A stretch of DNA of 64,000 nucleotides from Rhizobium herbae. GTDB lineage: Bacteria; Pseudomonadota; Alphaproteobacteria; Rhizobiales; Rhizobiaceae. Made by a program: the position numbers and the translations under genes. Shown here one piece after another: positions 51,882-60,663 of the stretch. The DNA lies in NCBI RefSeq assembly GCF_017873135.1, contig NZ_JAGGJV010000001.1:558001-622000 (forward strand), read 5' to 3'. The first letter of the stretch is position 1. Every line of letters begins with the position of its first letter. The notes beneath the pieces were generated by a model. That model searched no databases. It was not told the origin of the DNA and was given only the letters and a program-made list of their open reading frames with translations.

Positions 51882-52754
51882 ATGTCCGTCATCGCCCTCA
51901 ATCCGAAGTCCGAGGCTCCCGTCAACGCGACAAGGGAAACGGCCGAAGCCCGTGCGTTGCGCGAGACGTCGCCCGGCCAGTGGTTCCCCTACGCCGCACC
52001 GCAGCCCCGCGCGCGCGACACAAGGGAAAACGCCTTCTCGTTTCGCGGCATCAGCCGCAAGTTCGGCGACAAGACGGTGCTCGACAACATCGATCTCGAT
52101 GTGCCGGCCGGCCAGTTCATCGCCGTCATCGGCAAGAGCGGCTGCGGCAAGAGCACGCTGCTGCGGCTGCTGACCGGCCTCGACAAGCCGACATCCGGCA
52201 CGCTGACGGTCAACAAGGGTACGGCCGGCGAAAACCGCACCCGCATCATGTTCCAGGAACCCCGTCTTCTGCCCTGGGCAAAGATAGCCAAAAATGTCGA
52301 GGTCGGCCTGACCGGCATCGCCAAGGGGGCGGAAGCCCGCGAAAAATCGCTCGCCATCCTCAACGAAGTCGGCCTTGCCGATCGTGCCGAGGAATGGCCT
52401 TCCGTTCTGTCAGGCGGCCAGCGCCAGCGCGTCGCCCTCGCCCGTGCCCTCGTCGCCCACCCCTATATCCTCGCCCTCGACGAGCCGCTCGGCGCGCTCG
52501 ATGCGCTGACCCGCATCGAGATGCAACAGCTGCTCGAACGCATCTGGCTGCAGCAGACGTTCACCGCCGTGCTGGTCACCCACGACGTCGCGGAAGCCGT
52601 GGCACTGGCCGACCGCGTCATCGTCATCGATCACGGCAGGATCGCGCTCGATCTCGACATCCCGCTGGAACGCCCCCGCCGCCACGGCTCGCCGGAATTG
52701 GCGCGGCTGGAGGGACAGATCCTCGACACGTTGTTCGGCGAAAAAGCAGGCTGA
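51882..52754 (+). CDS. ssuB: Aliphatic sulfonate ABC transporter ATP-binding protein
   Basis: 290 residues from ATG 51882, with GGAG seven bases upstream; the open frame continues upstream inside ssuC. Walker [19 protein letters not shown] loop FQEPRLLPW, signature [15 protein letters not shown], Walker [12 protein letters not shown] and switch [15 protein letters not shown]. An N-terminal extension of about 50 residues precedes the ABC fold. Completes the ssu transporter. Confidence 0.9.
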   Translation: MSVIALNPKSEAPVNATRETAEARALRETSPGQWFPYAAPQPRARDTRENAFSFRGISRKFGDKTVLDNIDLDVPAGQFIAVIGKSGCGKSTLLRLLTGLDKPTSGTLTVNKGTAGENRTRIMFQEPRLLPWAKIAKNVEVGLTGIAKGAEAREKSLAILNEVGLADRAEEWPSVLSGGQRQRVALARALVAHPYILALDEPLGALDALTRIEMQQLLERIWLQQTFTAVLVTHDVAEAVALADRVIVIDHGRIALDLDIPLERPRRHGSPELARLEGQILDTLFGEKAG

Positions 52755-52758
52755 ACCG

Positions 52759-53943
52759 TCAAACCGACCTGAGATAAACCGACGACCGGTCGAAATCCAA
52801 CCCCGGAAAGATCGAATTCGTCAGGCTGTCCGGCGAGATGTCGAACTGGCGGTAGAGCATCGCCGCCGCCAGTTCGCGCACGTCTCCGGTCGGCATCAGG
52901 TCGCGGCCGTTGAGCAGGTTTGCCTCGCTAAGCCCCGGCCATTTGCCGATGACCTTGCCGCCGTCGATGCCGCCGCCGGCGATGACAGCCAGTCCGCCGG
53001 TGCCGTGGTCGGTGCCGAACGAGCCGTTTTCGCGCACGGTGCGGCCGAATTCGGTGATGGCGACGACGATGGTGTCCTTCCAGACGGCAGGCGACAGCGT
53101 GTCGCGGATGGTCAGGATCGCCGTGGTCAGCTCGGCGGCCGGCGCCTTGAACGCCGCGTTCTGCCCGGCATGCGTGTCCCATCCGGTGATCGAGAAACTG
53201 GCGATCCGGTAGTCCTGCATTAGCATGCCGGCCGCCAGACGTGCCACATCGACGGCCTTGGCGCCGCGCTTGTCGTCGGCATAGAGCTCGTCGGCGGAAA
53301 AATCCGTGACGGCCGCATCGGCCATCGCCCGGGCGAACTGCGGATCGTTGCGATAGAGCCGCTCGAAGAAGCTCTTCTCGTCGCTCTTCATCGCCAGATC
53401 GGTGCGCGGCGACCAGACCTCGACGTCGTTGTCGCCGCTGAGCACCAGTTCCGCCGAGGTGTTGACGTCGATCGCCTTGCGCGAATGCACGGATGGAATG
53501 GTGGACAGCGCCCGGTTCAGCCAGCCGGTTTTTTCCTCGCCGACGTTGACGCCGCCATTTTCCAGCACGTCCTGCCCGTCGAAATGGCTGCGCGCGTCGC
53601 GATAGGGCGTCGAAACCGACTGGACGAACGACAGCTCACCGCGCTTCCAGAGCGGCAGCAAATCCCTGGCGTAGGCATTCAGCCCGTAGAAGCCGTCGAG
53701 GTCGATCAGGCCGTTGTCCGGCGTTGCCGCCAGCGTCGGCCGATAGAGCTTGAAGGCCGTGTCCGCATAGGGCTGGACGAGATGCAGCCCGTCCATGGCA
53801 CCGCGCAGGATGATCGTCACGAGCCGCTTGTCGCCGGGTGCGGCGGCCAGCGTCATCGATGTCATCAGCGGTGCTGCGGCGACGCAGCAGGCCGATGTCA
53901 GAAAGGCGCGGCGGCTGAGCGCCATCTTGTCGTCCATGCCCAT
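52759..53943 (-). CDS. DUF1501 family protein, Tat-exported
   Basis: 394 residues from ATG 53943. A twin-arginine signal (SRRAFLTSACC) precedes an alkaline-phosphatase/sulfatase-like fold: LVTIILRGAMDGLHLVQPY, SHFDGQDVLENGG, TGWDTHAGQNAAFKAP and ITEFGRTVRENGSFGTDHG. DUF1501 proteins nearly always follow DUF1800 genes, as here; the pair is probably periplasmic, possibly binding metal, but its function is unknown. Starts seven bases after the DUF1800 stop. Confidence 0.87.
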   Translation of the reverse strand: MGMDDKMALSRRAFLTSACCVAAAPLMTSMTLAAAPGDKRLVTIILRGAMDGLHLVQPYADTAFKLYRPTLAATPDNGLIDLDGFYGLNAYARDLLPLWKRGELSFVQSVSTPYRDARSHFDGQDVLENGGVNVGEEKTGWLNRALSTIPSVHSRKAIDVNTSAELVLSGDNDVEVWSPRTDLAMKSDEKSFFERLYRNDPQFARAMADAAVTDFSADELYADDKRGAKAVDVARLAAGMLMQDYRIASFSITGWDTHAGQNAAFKAPAAELTTAILTIRDTLSPAVWKDTIVVAITEFGRTVRENGSFGTDHGTGGLAVIAGGGIDGGKVIGKWPGLSEANLLNGRDLMPTGDVRELAAAMLYRQFDISPDSLTNSIFPGLDFDRSSVYLRSV

Positions 53944-53950
53944 CTGCGAT

Positions 53951-55450
53951 CTACCTTCTGTTGAATTCGGGCGACGCCAGCGCAAGCGCAAGCCCCATCT
54001 GCCGGTTCGGTGCCTTCGATACGATGTCGATCGTGTCCTGGCGCGCCGCGTCGCGCAGCGTCTCCTGCAGGAAGTCCCTCGGATCGCGGTTGCCGCCAAG
54101 CTTGGCGGCCGCGAGCCGTGCCCAGGCAATCCGGTCCGCCAAGGGCCCGCCGGCGATCCAGGCTGAAAAACCGTCGTCGAACCCGGCCGGGCTTTGCGGC
54201 CGCCAGAGCGGCTGGCCAAGCCGCGCCACGGCCTGCACCGTCAGCGGATTGGGACGCAGCTTGCGGGTTGCGGGATCCAGCGGCTTGCTGTCGATATCGC
54301 GGGCTTTCGTCATGGCCGGCATCATGCTCTCGCCGTCGATGGCCTGATCGGCCATCGTGGTTTTGACCGGGGCGAAGCCGAGATCGCGCATGTCGTTCTC
54401 CTCCGCCGAGAGCGCGCGCAGTCCCGAAACGATATAGTCGAACGGCAGCTTGGCCTTCTGGCCCTCGTTATCCCAGCTACGGGGATGGCGAAGCATCGCC
54501 GTGTAGACAGCGGTGAGATCGCCGTCATTGCGCTGCCAGGCCGTCGTCATCGCCTCCACCACTTCGGGCGGCGGCGTGTCCGACAGAAAATGATGGGCAA
54601 TCTTGCGGCAGATGTGGTTGCGCGTCTCCGGCGTCGCGGCGAGATCCTCGATCATGGCAGCGATATCGCCCTGCCCGCGCGCGCTGCCACCGTAGGATTT
54701 GCCGAACACGCTCCGCGATCCCGGTTCGGCCATGTTGACCGCATAACGGGCGCGATAGGTGTTGCGGTCGACGGTCATGCCGGTCAGCACATAGGCCGCA
54801 TTGCGGACATCGGTCTGGGTGTAGCCGCTGCCGGCCCCGAGCGTATGCAGCTCCAGCAGCTCGCGGCCGAGATTTTCGTTGAGCCCCGCCTTGCGCTTGA
54901 TGCCCTGCGGCGATGTCGGGCCGAAGGATTTCACCTGGTCGAGATAGATCAGCATGGCCGGATGCAGCACCGCGGTCTTGACCAGGTCGGCGAACCGCCC
55001 GGCCATATACGGCCGGATTGCCTCCGCCTCGTAGACCGGCACCACCAGCCGCATGAAATCTTCCTTGCGGGTGCTGACGCTGAAGTGATTGACCCAGAAG
55101 GCAGCGAGCCGTTCATTGAAGCCGTTGGGCGAAAGCACGGCCTGCATGAAACGGGCATGCTCGTCCTTCGCCAGCAGATTGTTGAGCCCGGTGAGATAGC
55201 GCACGCGATAGACGCGTCTGGTCACCGCATCCATGTCCTTGCCGGCCAGCTTGAGTTCGGCAAGCTCCGAAACGGTGTCGGAAATCCGCTCTCTGCCGGC
55301 GGCAAGGCCGCCATCCGGAAAAACAAGGGCCTCGCGCCGGCCGGCGTCCAGTTGCGCCAGCATTTCCTCGACGCTCTCTGGCGGGGTCTGCCCGGGCCTG
55401 AAACCCGTACCGAACCGCAATGCCGCCGTGGTGGAAAACGTCAGACTCAT
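53951..55450 (-). CDS. DUF1800 family protein
   Basis: 499 residues. Motifs of DUF1800 are clear: RFMQAVLSPNGFNERLAAFW, VNHFSVSTRK, LMIYLDQVKSFGPTSPQGIK, GLNENLGRELLELHTLG and YTQTDVRNAAYVLTG (all typical). There is no obvious signal peptide, so it may ride with DUF1501 or act in the cytoplasm. First gene of the two-gene unit. Function unknown. Confidence 0.88.
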   Translation of the reverse strand: MSLTFSTTAALRFGTGFRPGQTPPESVEEMLAQLDAGRREALVFPDGGLAAGRERISDTVSELAELKLAGKDMDAVTRRVYRVRYLTGLNNLLAKDEHARFMQAVLSPNGFNERLAAFWVNHFSVSTRKEDFMRLVVPVYEAEAIRPYMAGRFADLVKTAVLHPAMLIYLDQVKSFGPTSPQGIKRKAGLNENLGRELLELHTLGAGSGYTQTDVRNAAYVLTGMTVDRNTYRARYAVNMAEPGSRSVFGKSYGGSARGQGDIAAMIEDLAATPETRNHICRKIAHHFLSDTPPPEVVEAMTTAWQRNDGDLTAVYTAMLRHPRSWDNEGQKAKLPFDYIVSGLRALSAEENDMRDLGFAPVKTTMADQAIDGESMMPAMTKARDIDSKPLDPATRKLRPNPLTVQAVARLGQPLWRPQSPAGFDDGFSAWIAGGPLADRIAWARLAAAKLGGNRDPRDFLQETLRDAARQDTIDIVSKAPNRQMGLALALASPEFNRR

Positions 55451-55533
55451 AAAGCTTGGCCCTCGAATATCTGTTTGGACCGGTACAGGGCGCTTGTGTC
55501 AATTCTGCGGATTAACGCAATTATTACGCAAAT

Positions 55534-55887
55534 TTAACCTTTGAACACGAAGGCGGCCCCGCCGGCGATCAGGCAGAAGCCGATGGCGTGGTTCCAGGTC
55601 AGGGATTCCTTCAGCCAGAACACCGAGAAGCCGGCAAAGACCAGAAGCGTGATCACCTCCTGCATGGTCTTCAGCTGCGCCGCCGAATAGACCTCATGGC
55701 CGATCCTGTTGGCGGGAACGGCGAGGCAATATTCGAAGAATGCAATGCCCCAGCTGGCGATGACGGCCATGTAGAGCGGCGACGACGTGTATTTCAGATG
55801 CCCGTACCAGGCGAAGGTCATGAAGACGTTGGAGAGAACAAGCAGCAGGATCGGCAGCACGGCGGCCGAATTGAGCGAGAATGGCAT
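55534..55887 (-). CDS. DMT-like membrane protein (DUF486)
   Basis: 117 residues from ATG 55887. Four membrane helices; LLVLSNVFMTFAWYGHLKY, AFFEYCLAVPANRIGHEV and LTWNHAIGFCLIAGGAAFVF match DUF486, a small single-repeat relative of DMT exporters. Possibly works as a dimer. It marks the left border of the lower-GC segment. Confidence 0.83.
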   Translation of the reverse strand: MPFSLNSAAVLPILLLVLSNVFMTFAWYGHLKYTSSPLYMAVIASWGIAFFEYCLAVPANRIGHEVYSAAQLKTMQEVITLLVFAGFSVFWLKESLTWNHAIGFCLIAGGAAFVFKG

Positions 55888-56041
55888 GGCGAATCCTTGA
55901 GACGCGGTGTGGAAAGACGCACAGCATGTACCGCCAATTCGCAATGCTTCAAGATGGAATCTGCAGCGCTTGAACGCTGTTCGAATATTGCCCGCGCCAA
56001 GATCGTACAGCTCATTTTCACCACGCCATGGGCTTCCATGA

Positions 56042-57214
56042 GAGCGGGCATTCCAAAGCGCCTACAAGCTCGGCACTCGCAGCGGCGCTCGCTATCGCTT
56101 CATGTTCGACGGAACCCGGTTCGACTATCGGATCCGGTCCTATCTCGGGCAGGGCTCGATCACGATGCTTTGTGACGGCAAACTGGTTTCCAAGGCTTTG
56201 TTTTCCGAAGAACACCCTGGGCTCAACGACGACACCGAGCATTTTGTCCTGAACGACTTCGGCGATGACGTGCAGACGCTTGCGCTGGTAAACCCGGCGA
56301 TCCTCTCTGGCGGTACGGGTCATGCGGTTGGCGACGTCATCACCCAGGCAGGCGGCACGTTTACGACAGCTGCGCAGATACGGGTCACGAGCGTCAATGC
56401 AGGCGTTATCACGGGCGCTGCCATTCATCGCGCTGGCGTCTACAGCGTTGCGCCGGCCACGACGACGCAGGGCGGCACGACCGGATCTGGGACGGGGGCA
56501 ACGTTCACGACCGCCTTCGGAAAGCTGCATACGACCAAGCAGCTACGCAGGGTCGAAATGATCCTTGGCTTCGGCGTTCGGTTCGGTGGCATCAACGTCG
56601 ACGGCGGCGTCAGTGTCTTGCCCTGGGCAGAGAATACGGAAATGGCGAAGCTGCTGATCGCTGGCGACAGTCTCACGCAGGGCTTTTTCAACGGTTACGA
56701 GGGAGGCAACTGGTCGCGCCAGGCGGCCTATATGCTCGGGCTGGAAGAACGCTTCGTCCAGTACGGATTCAGCGGCCGAGGCTTCCTGAAGAACACGCTG
56801 TTCCCCGTCGATACTCCCGGCATCATCGCCTTGGCGCCGGACATGCTGGTCATCGCGGACGGCTTCAACGACATGTTCCAATTCGGCTCGATGACTGCGG
56901 CGGCGTTGACGGCCGAAGTGACGGCACGGGTGAATGAACTGCTGACGAATTTGCCGAAGGTGCGAATTGTCGGGATCGGACCTTTCTACGACACGACCAG
57001 CGGCAATGCCTGCACTAATGCTATCGCCGCCGGCTATGCGGCCGCATCGGATCCAACCCGGGTTCGTTTCTATGATCTGGACGCAACGGCAGCCTATAAA
57101 GTTGGCGACGCATACAGCTCCACTGACAACACCCATCCTGGGCAATCCGGTCAGGATTTCTTGGGGGCGATGCTTGGACCAGTGATCGCCAACCTGTTTT
57201 TGTCGATGTCCTGA
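56042..57214 (+). pseudogene. SGNH/GDSL hydrolase, apparently truncated at the 5' end
   Basis: From ATG 56102 the product has 370 residues. An N-terminal 120-residue beta-rich part with GGTG/GGTFTT runs precedes the SGNH core: LLIAGDSLTQGFFNGYEGG (block I Ser), DGFNDMFQFG and DNTHPGQSGQDFLG (block V Asp-His). The reading frame continues with coding character upstream of the ATG (ERAFQSAYKLGTRSGARYRF) to a TGA at 56039, where the start of the gene appears lost. It may therefore be a remnant, or the ATG may be used. It resembles SGNH proteins seen near phage or surface-polysaccharide loci; no phage gene is adjacent. Confidence 0.55.
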
Positions 57215-57238
57215 CCGTCTCCTTGCAATCGTGTAGAT

Positions 57239-57985
57239 TCACTCTGAGGCGCGTTCTGGTGCTCGAAGTCCGGGCCGCGGCATATGTGTCTCTGACTCAA
57301 AATCTCCGGGGAGCCAAAAAGCTTCAGAAGCTAAATTCGACGAAAAATATTCGTCAGGGTGAAACCTGCACTCCGACAGTAATTTACTGAAGTGGACATC
57401 GCCCTCCATGTCTTTCAGCACTTTCCATGCCTCCTCAGACCTTCGGTCACGCTCGTTACCGATATATTGAAGGGCAGTTTCTAAGAGATCGGCCAGCGCT
57501 TCTACAGCAATTTTCGTATAATTCTTCCGAACAACAACGTCCTTTGGTACCTCGAAAGCGCCCTCACGCCTTATCACAACTGCTCGGTCATCAAGCCACT
57601 CCGCAGCGTAAAGCCCTAAAGGCTTATTGTAATGGGCCAGCGCCGTGCTCCTTAGGTCGGCGATTGCCATATGCATCACTTTCTGCTCTTTGCTGTATGC
57701 CTTTCCGACGACATCAATTGTTCGCCGATTGTTGGTACGTGAAACCAAACCGCGACAATAGCTTATGACAGCGTGCATCATCAGGGACTGACTGAATTCT
57801 TGCCTAGAAAAGTCGTCGCCCTGTATCTCAACCAGAGACATTAGCGATTGAAATGCTACTTTCAGGTCCTGCAAAATTGAGCAGGCGCTCGAAAATTCTT
57901 CTATGATGCGAGCTTGCCGGGAATAGCGTTGATCTTTTGAAAGTTTTCGAGCCAGTTCGTTCAAATCAAACGCTTCGGTAGACAT
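57239..57985 (-). CDS. Unknown protein with a HEPN-like RxxxxxH motif
   Basis: About 248 residues from ATG 57985 (MSTEAFDLNEL), with CGGGA upstream; the frame is open beyond it. All-helical, with a segment reading HAVISYCRGLVSR, then LRSTALAHYNKPLG, where R-x5-H fits the RX4-6H pattern of HEPN RNases and AbiU2-like abortive infection proteins. The last 60 residues are charged. GC content is lower than average here. It is the last gene of a four-gene minus-strand group. The HEPN assignment is inference from one motif. Confidence 0.45.
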   Translation of the reverse strand: MSTEAFDLNELARKLSKDQRYSRQARIIEEFSSACSILQDLKVAFQSLMSLVEIQGDDFSRQEFSQSLMMHAVISYCRGLVSRTNNRRTIDVVGKAYSKEQKVMHMAIADLRSTALAHYNKPLGLYAAEWLDDRAVVIRREGAFEVPKDVVVRKNYTKIAVEALADLLETALQYIGNERDRRSEEAWKVLKDMEGDVHFSKLLSECRFHPDEYFSSNLASEAFWLPGDFESETHMPRPGLRAPERASE

Positions 57986-58128
57986 GCCATCCCGCCTATT
58001 TGTACTGACGTCCAACAAGCCAAAGAAGCAAATGGCCGATTGAGAGTCGAGTCCCAAATACTCGACCCCGCGCGCCCTCATCAACGCTGTTAATCTCGCG
58101 TCTTGGGCATCCGGCCGGCAAGACGTTG

Positions 58129-58665
58129 CTACGCCAAGCCCAGTAACATTCTGTAGAAGTCGACATAGGGAGCGCCACCAGCTAACGTCGTGCATCGACG
58201 CAGTGTTTGTTGTTGAAAGTGCGATCCCGATTGATCTTCCAAAATACACGCACTAAGGTACTTCGCTGCGTTGGCGAGCGCTGCAAGCAAACAGGCGCCA
58301 TCCTGCGCGCATTTCCAGATCGCGTTGGCAACATCAGCCCTGTCTTTGACCTCAATCTCTCCCGACAGAGTGTCTAGAAACAGGTAATCCGTCTCGACTT
58401 TACCGATCATCCAACCACAGGCTACTTCTTCGGGCACTTCGCAGAGGCGCACCATGCCCAATTCTACGTTGCTTGCGTCATATTGCGCGAAAAGGTCGCG
58501 AAGCACAGTATCGGGAAGTCTTGAGTTCACTTGCCCCAGCCTCTCGCGCATCTCGAAACCTGCAATAATATCCATGGCTTCCTTCTGACTGAGTCCGATC
58601 TTGAAAAGTGCGTCCAAATTGGGTGTTGCCTGTTCTAGGGCCGTTTTGAATGCTAATGCGTCCAT
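58129..58665 (-). CDS. Unknown protein, SUKH/SMI1-like in part
   Basis: About 178 residues from ATG 58665 (MDALAFKTAL). The middle reads GWMIGKVETDYLFLDTLSGE and EVKDRADVANAIWKCA, which resembles the strand-strand (FLDxxxGE) core of SMI1/KNR4 (SUKH) immunity-type proteins. The C-terminal helices are Ala/Leu-rich with YLSACILED. No toxin gene is next to it, and the family assignment is weak. Same strand as the HEPN-like gene, 143 bases upstream. Confidence 0.4.
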   Translation of the reverse strand: MDALAFKTALEQATPNLDALFKIGLSQKEAMDIIAGFEMRERLGQVNSRLPDTVLRDLFAQYDASNVELGMVRLCEVPEEVACGWMIGKVETDYLFLDTLSGEIEVKDRADVANAIWKCAQDGACLLAALANAAKYLSACILEDQSGSHFQQQTLRRCTTLAGGAPYVDFYRMLLGLA

Positions 58666-58825
58666 GTGTTGTCCTACGCTGTTGGCCGTGAGTTTTATGG
58701 AGTTGAGCAGATCCCAGATCGGGATTACCGCACCGACGTCAGTGCCGAATGGGCAGCGTATAGGATGAGCGGCGATAGCCACACGAACTACGGCAGGTTC
58801 GTAGCGGTACACCGCGCCCCACCAT

Positions 58826-59080
58826 CTATCGAGTCTGCCGCCTGAATATGTCGTAAGATAACCCCGCCAAAAAACCGATTGCTCCGAATATCAGCGGCAC
58901 GCCCAAAAGCGCCCCTATGTTCATGCCGATCATCTCAGATGTGGCGGCATCCCAATCGTAGTAGGTCACATCGCCAACACAAAAAAAGCATGTCGATACA
59001 GTCCAGATGCCGCCCAACGTTAACCCGATCAGCCCCCACTTATTCCTGCTTTTCAAAATCGTTTCCAACTTCATCCGCAT
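58826..59080 (-). CDS. Small two-span membrane protein, unknown
   Basis: 84 residues. Two hydrophobic helices (WGLIGLTLGGIWTVSTCFFC and ALLGVPLIFGAIGFLAGLSY) are joined by an acidic loop (GDVTYYDWDAATSEM) that would face the periplasm; both ends are basic. ATG 59080 or 59074 may be the start; no good ribosome binding site. No family recognised. Confidence 0.45.
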   Translation of the reverse strand: MRMKLETILKSRNKWGLIGLTLGGIWTVSTCFFCVGDVTYYDWDAATSEMIGMNIGALLGVPLIFGAIGFLAGLSYDIFRRQTR

Positions 59081-59148
59081 TTATTCTACGACCCAGGAGC
59101 AAGTTGCCTCACGAGTCGGCAATAAATTTCCCACCGCGCCCACCAATC

Positions 59149-59370
59149 CTACGATCTTCGTTTGATCGTCCAAGAATAGCCCTCGACGATCAGGAGCGCG
59201 CCAAAGCCAAATGTCGCCGCATTCCTAGGAATGTACCAGCCGAAAGCGACAGTGATCGCGACCGCTGCACACCAAACAGGTATTGCAAGCACCCATCGTT
59301 TTCTGAACCCGATGTGCAGATTGGCAGCCCAAAATATAAGCGTGTAAGCGAAATAAGCGACCGTTTCCAT
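59149..59370 (-). CDS. Small membrane protein, unknown
   Basis: 73 residues with two to three hydrophobic stretches (FAYTLIFWAANLHIG, VLAIPVWCAAVAITVAFGW, FGFGALLIVEGYSW) and a basic end. First of the four same-strand genes in the low-GC segment. No family recognised; being so short and hydrophobic, it could be spurious. Confidence 0.35.
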   Translation of the reverse strand: METVAYFAYTLIFWAANLHIGFRKRWVLAIPVWCAAVAITVAFGWYIPRNAATFGFGALLIVEGYSWTIKRRS

Positions 59371-59429
59371 CGTCGGAAGATGATCGTTTCCGGAGGTGTG
59401 TTCAAGTCCTGGCTGCCACCACCCCTAGA

Positions 59430-60425
59430 TCAAACGGTACCCGTATCCCCCGTCTCCGTCGGCGCCTGGGCGGGCTGCTGCGCGATCCTGCTGACAAGGC
59501 GCGCCGTGACCAGCAGCGTCACCAGATCGCGGATCATCGGAAAGACGTGCCAGTCGACATTGATGTCATGGGCGATGTCAGGCAGTTCGAAGAAATTCTT
59601 CTTGGTTGGCACCAGCAGAAAACATTCATGGCCGGACAAGGCGATGCGCACGACGTCGTCGCGCCAGACGCTCGAGAGATAGTCGAGCGCCTTCACCAGC
59701 GGCCCCTCGATCAGCGGCCGTGCGGCCGCCGTATTGTCGGTGCGGAACTCATGCGTCGCGTCGATCTCCGCGTCACCGCTGTCGATGATGCGCAGGTTTC
59801 CCGTCCCGAACAGTTCCTGGGCGAATTTCTGCATTCCGGTCGGCCGCTTGGTCGCGGCAAGGATGCCGGGAAACGGCTGCTCAAGATAGAAGTGAAAAAT
59901 CACGCCGTCGAACAGCACGGTTTTGTTCTTGCCACCCGTCGAAAGTTCCGTCTCGGAGAGCATGAAGCGCAGACTGTCATGATGACCTGAAATCGCGTCA
60001 TCATGCTCCGCCAGCCCGTATTTCAACAGCGCCTGCTTCGGGAACTTCTCCATGAAGCGCGGAACGAGACCTTTGCTGTAGCGCATATCGTCGATGAAAC
60101 CGAAGATCAGCGGCAGCATGCGGTCGCGCAGATTCTGCTGAAAATCCCTCACCGGCTTCATGCAGAAATTGAAAAGCCCCCACCCGATCCCGAACAGCAC
60201 GGCGATCACCACCCCCAGCCCCTCTCCCATGCCGATCCTGCTGACCAGCTGGACGAAAACCACGATGGCGACGACGGCATAGATCCCCATCACTACCGTG
60301 ACCCGCCGCTGCATCGCCAGCTCAAGCGCCGGCCGCGCCGCGTTATACTCGCCGATCGCCTGCCGCACGGTCTCCAGCGCCGCCGCATCCGGCATGACAG
60401 TCGCTTCATCGAATGCCGTGGCCAT
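59430..60425 (-). CDS. DUF3137 family membrane protein
   Basis: 331 residues. Two adjacent membrane helices (VTVVMGIYAVVAIVVFVQLV and GVVIAVLFGIGWGLFNFC) near residues 42-90 are followed by a soluble domain with FMEKFPKQALLKYGL, LSETELSTGGKNKTVLFDGV, FHFYLEQPFPGILAATKRP and DATHEFRTDN, typical of DUF3137. Function unknown. It marks the right border of the lower-GC segment. Confidence 0.78.
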   Translation of the reverse strand: MATAFDEATVMPDAAALETVRQAIGEYNAARPALELAMQRRVTVVMGIYAVVAIVVFVQLVSRIGMGEGLGVVIAVLFGIGWGLFNFCMKPVRDFQQNLRDRMLPLIFGFIDDMRYSKGLVPRFMEKFPKQALLKYGLAEHDDAISGHHDSLRFMLSETELSTGGKNKTVLFDGVIFHFYLEQPFPGILAATKRPTGMQKFAQELFGTGNLRIIDSGDAEIDATHEFRTDNTAAARPLIEGPLVKALDYLSSVWRDDVVRIALSGHECFLLVPTKKNFFELPDIAHDINVDWHVFPMIRDLVTLLVTARLVSRIAQQPAQAPTETGDTGTV

Positions 60426-60663
60426 ATATTATTCCTCAAAAATCGTCGGAACTCTCTTCCGTTGCGGTAGACATCTGAATGACGAGTGATCCTCGTTGTA
60501 TATTCGCACATTTTCACGGAGGCAGAAACGCCGTGCTGGGTTGATGGGAGCAAGCGACAGGCCCTGCCGCCCATGTCAAAAACTGGCAGCAGCCTGCCGG
60601 CCGTTGCCTTTTTGTACTCACGGCCCCCTTCACATTCCGCCGGACTCTCTCCATATTCGCCGC

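Noticed and set aside
57986-58249. Longer N terminus for the HEPN-like protein (start at 58249)
   Set aside because: It would overlap the SUKH-like gene by 120 bases and adds a sequence without coding character; ATG 57985 has a purine run upstream.
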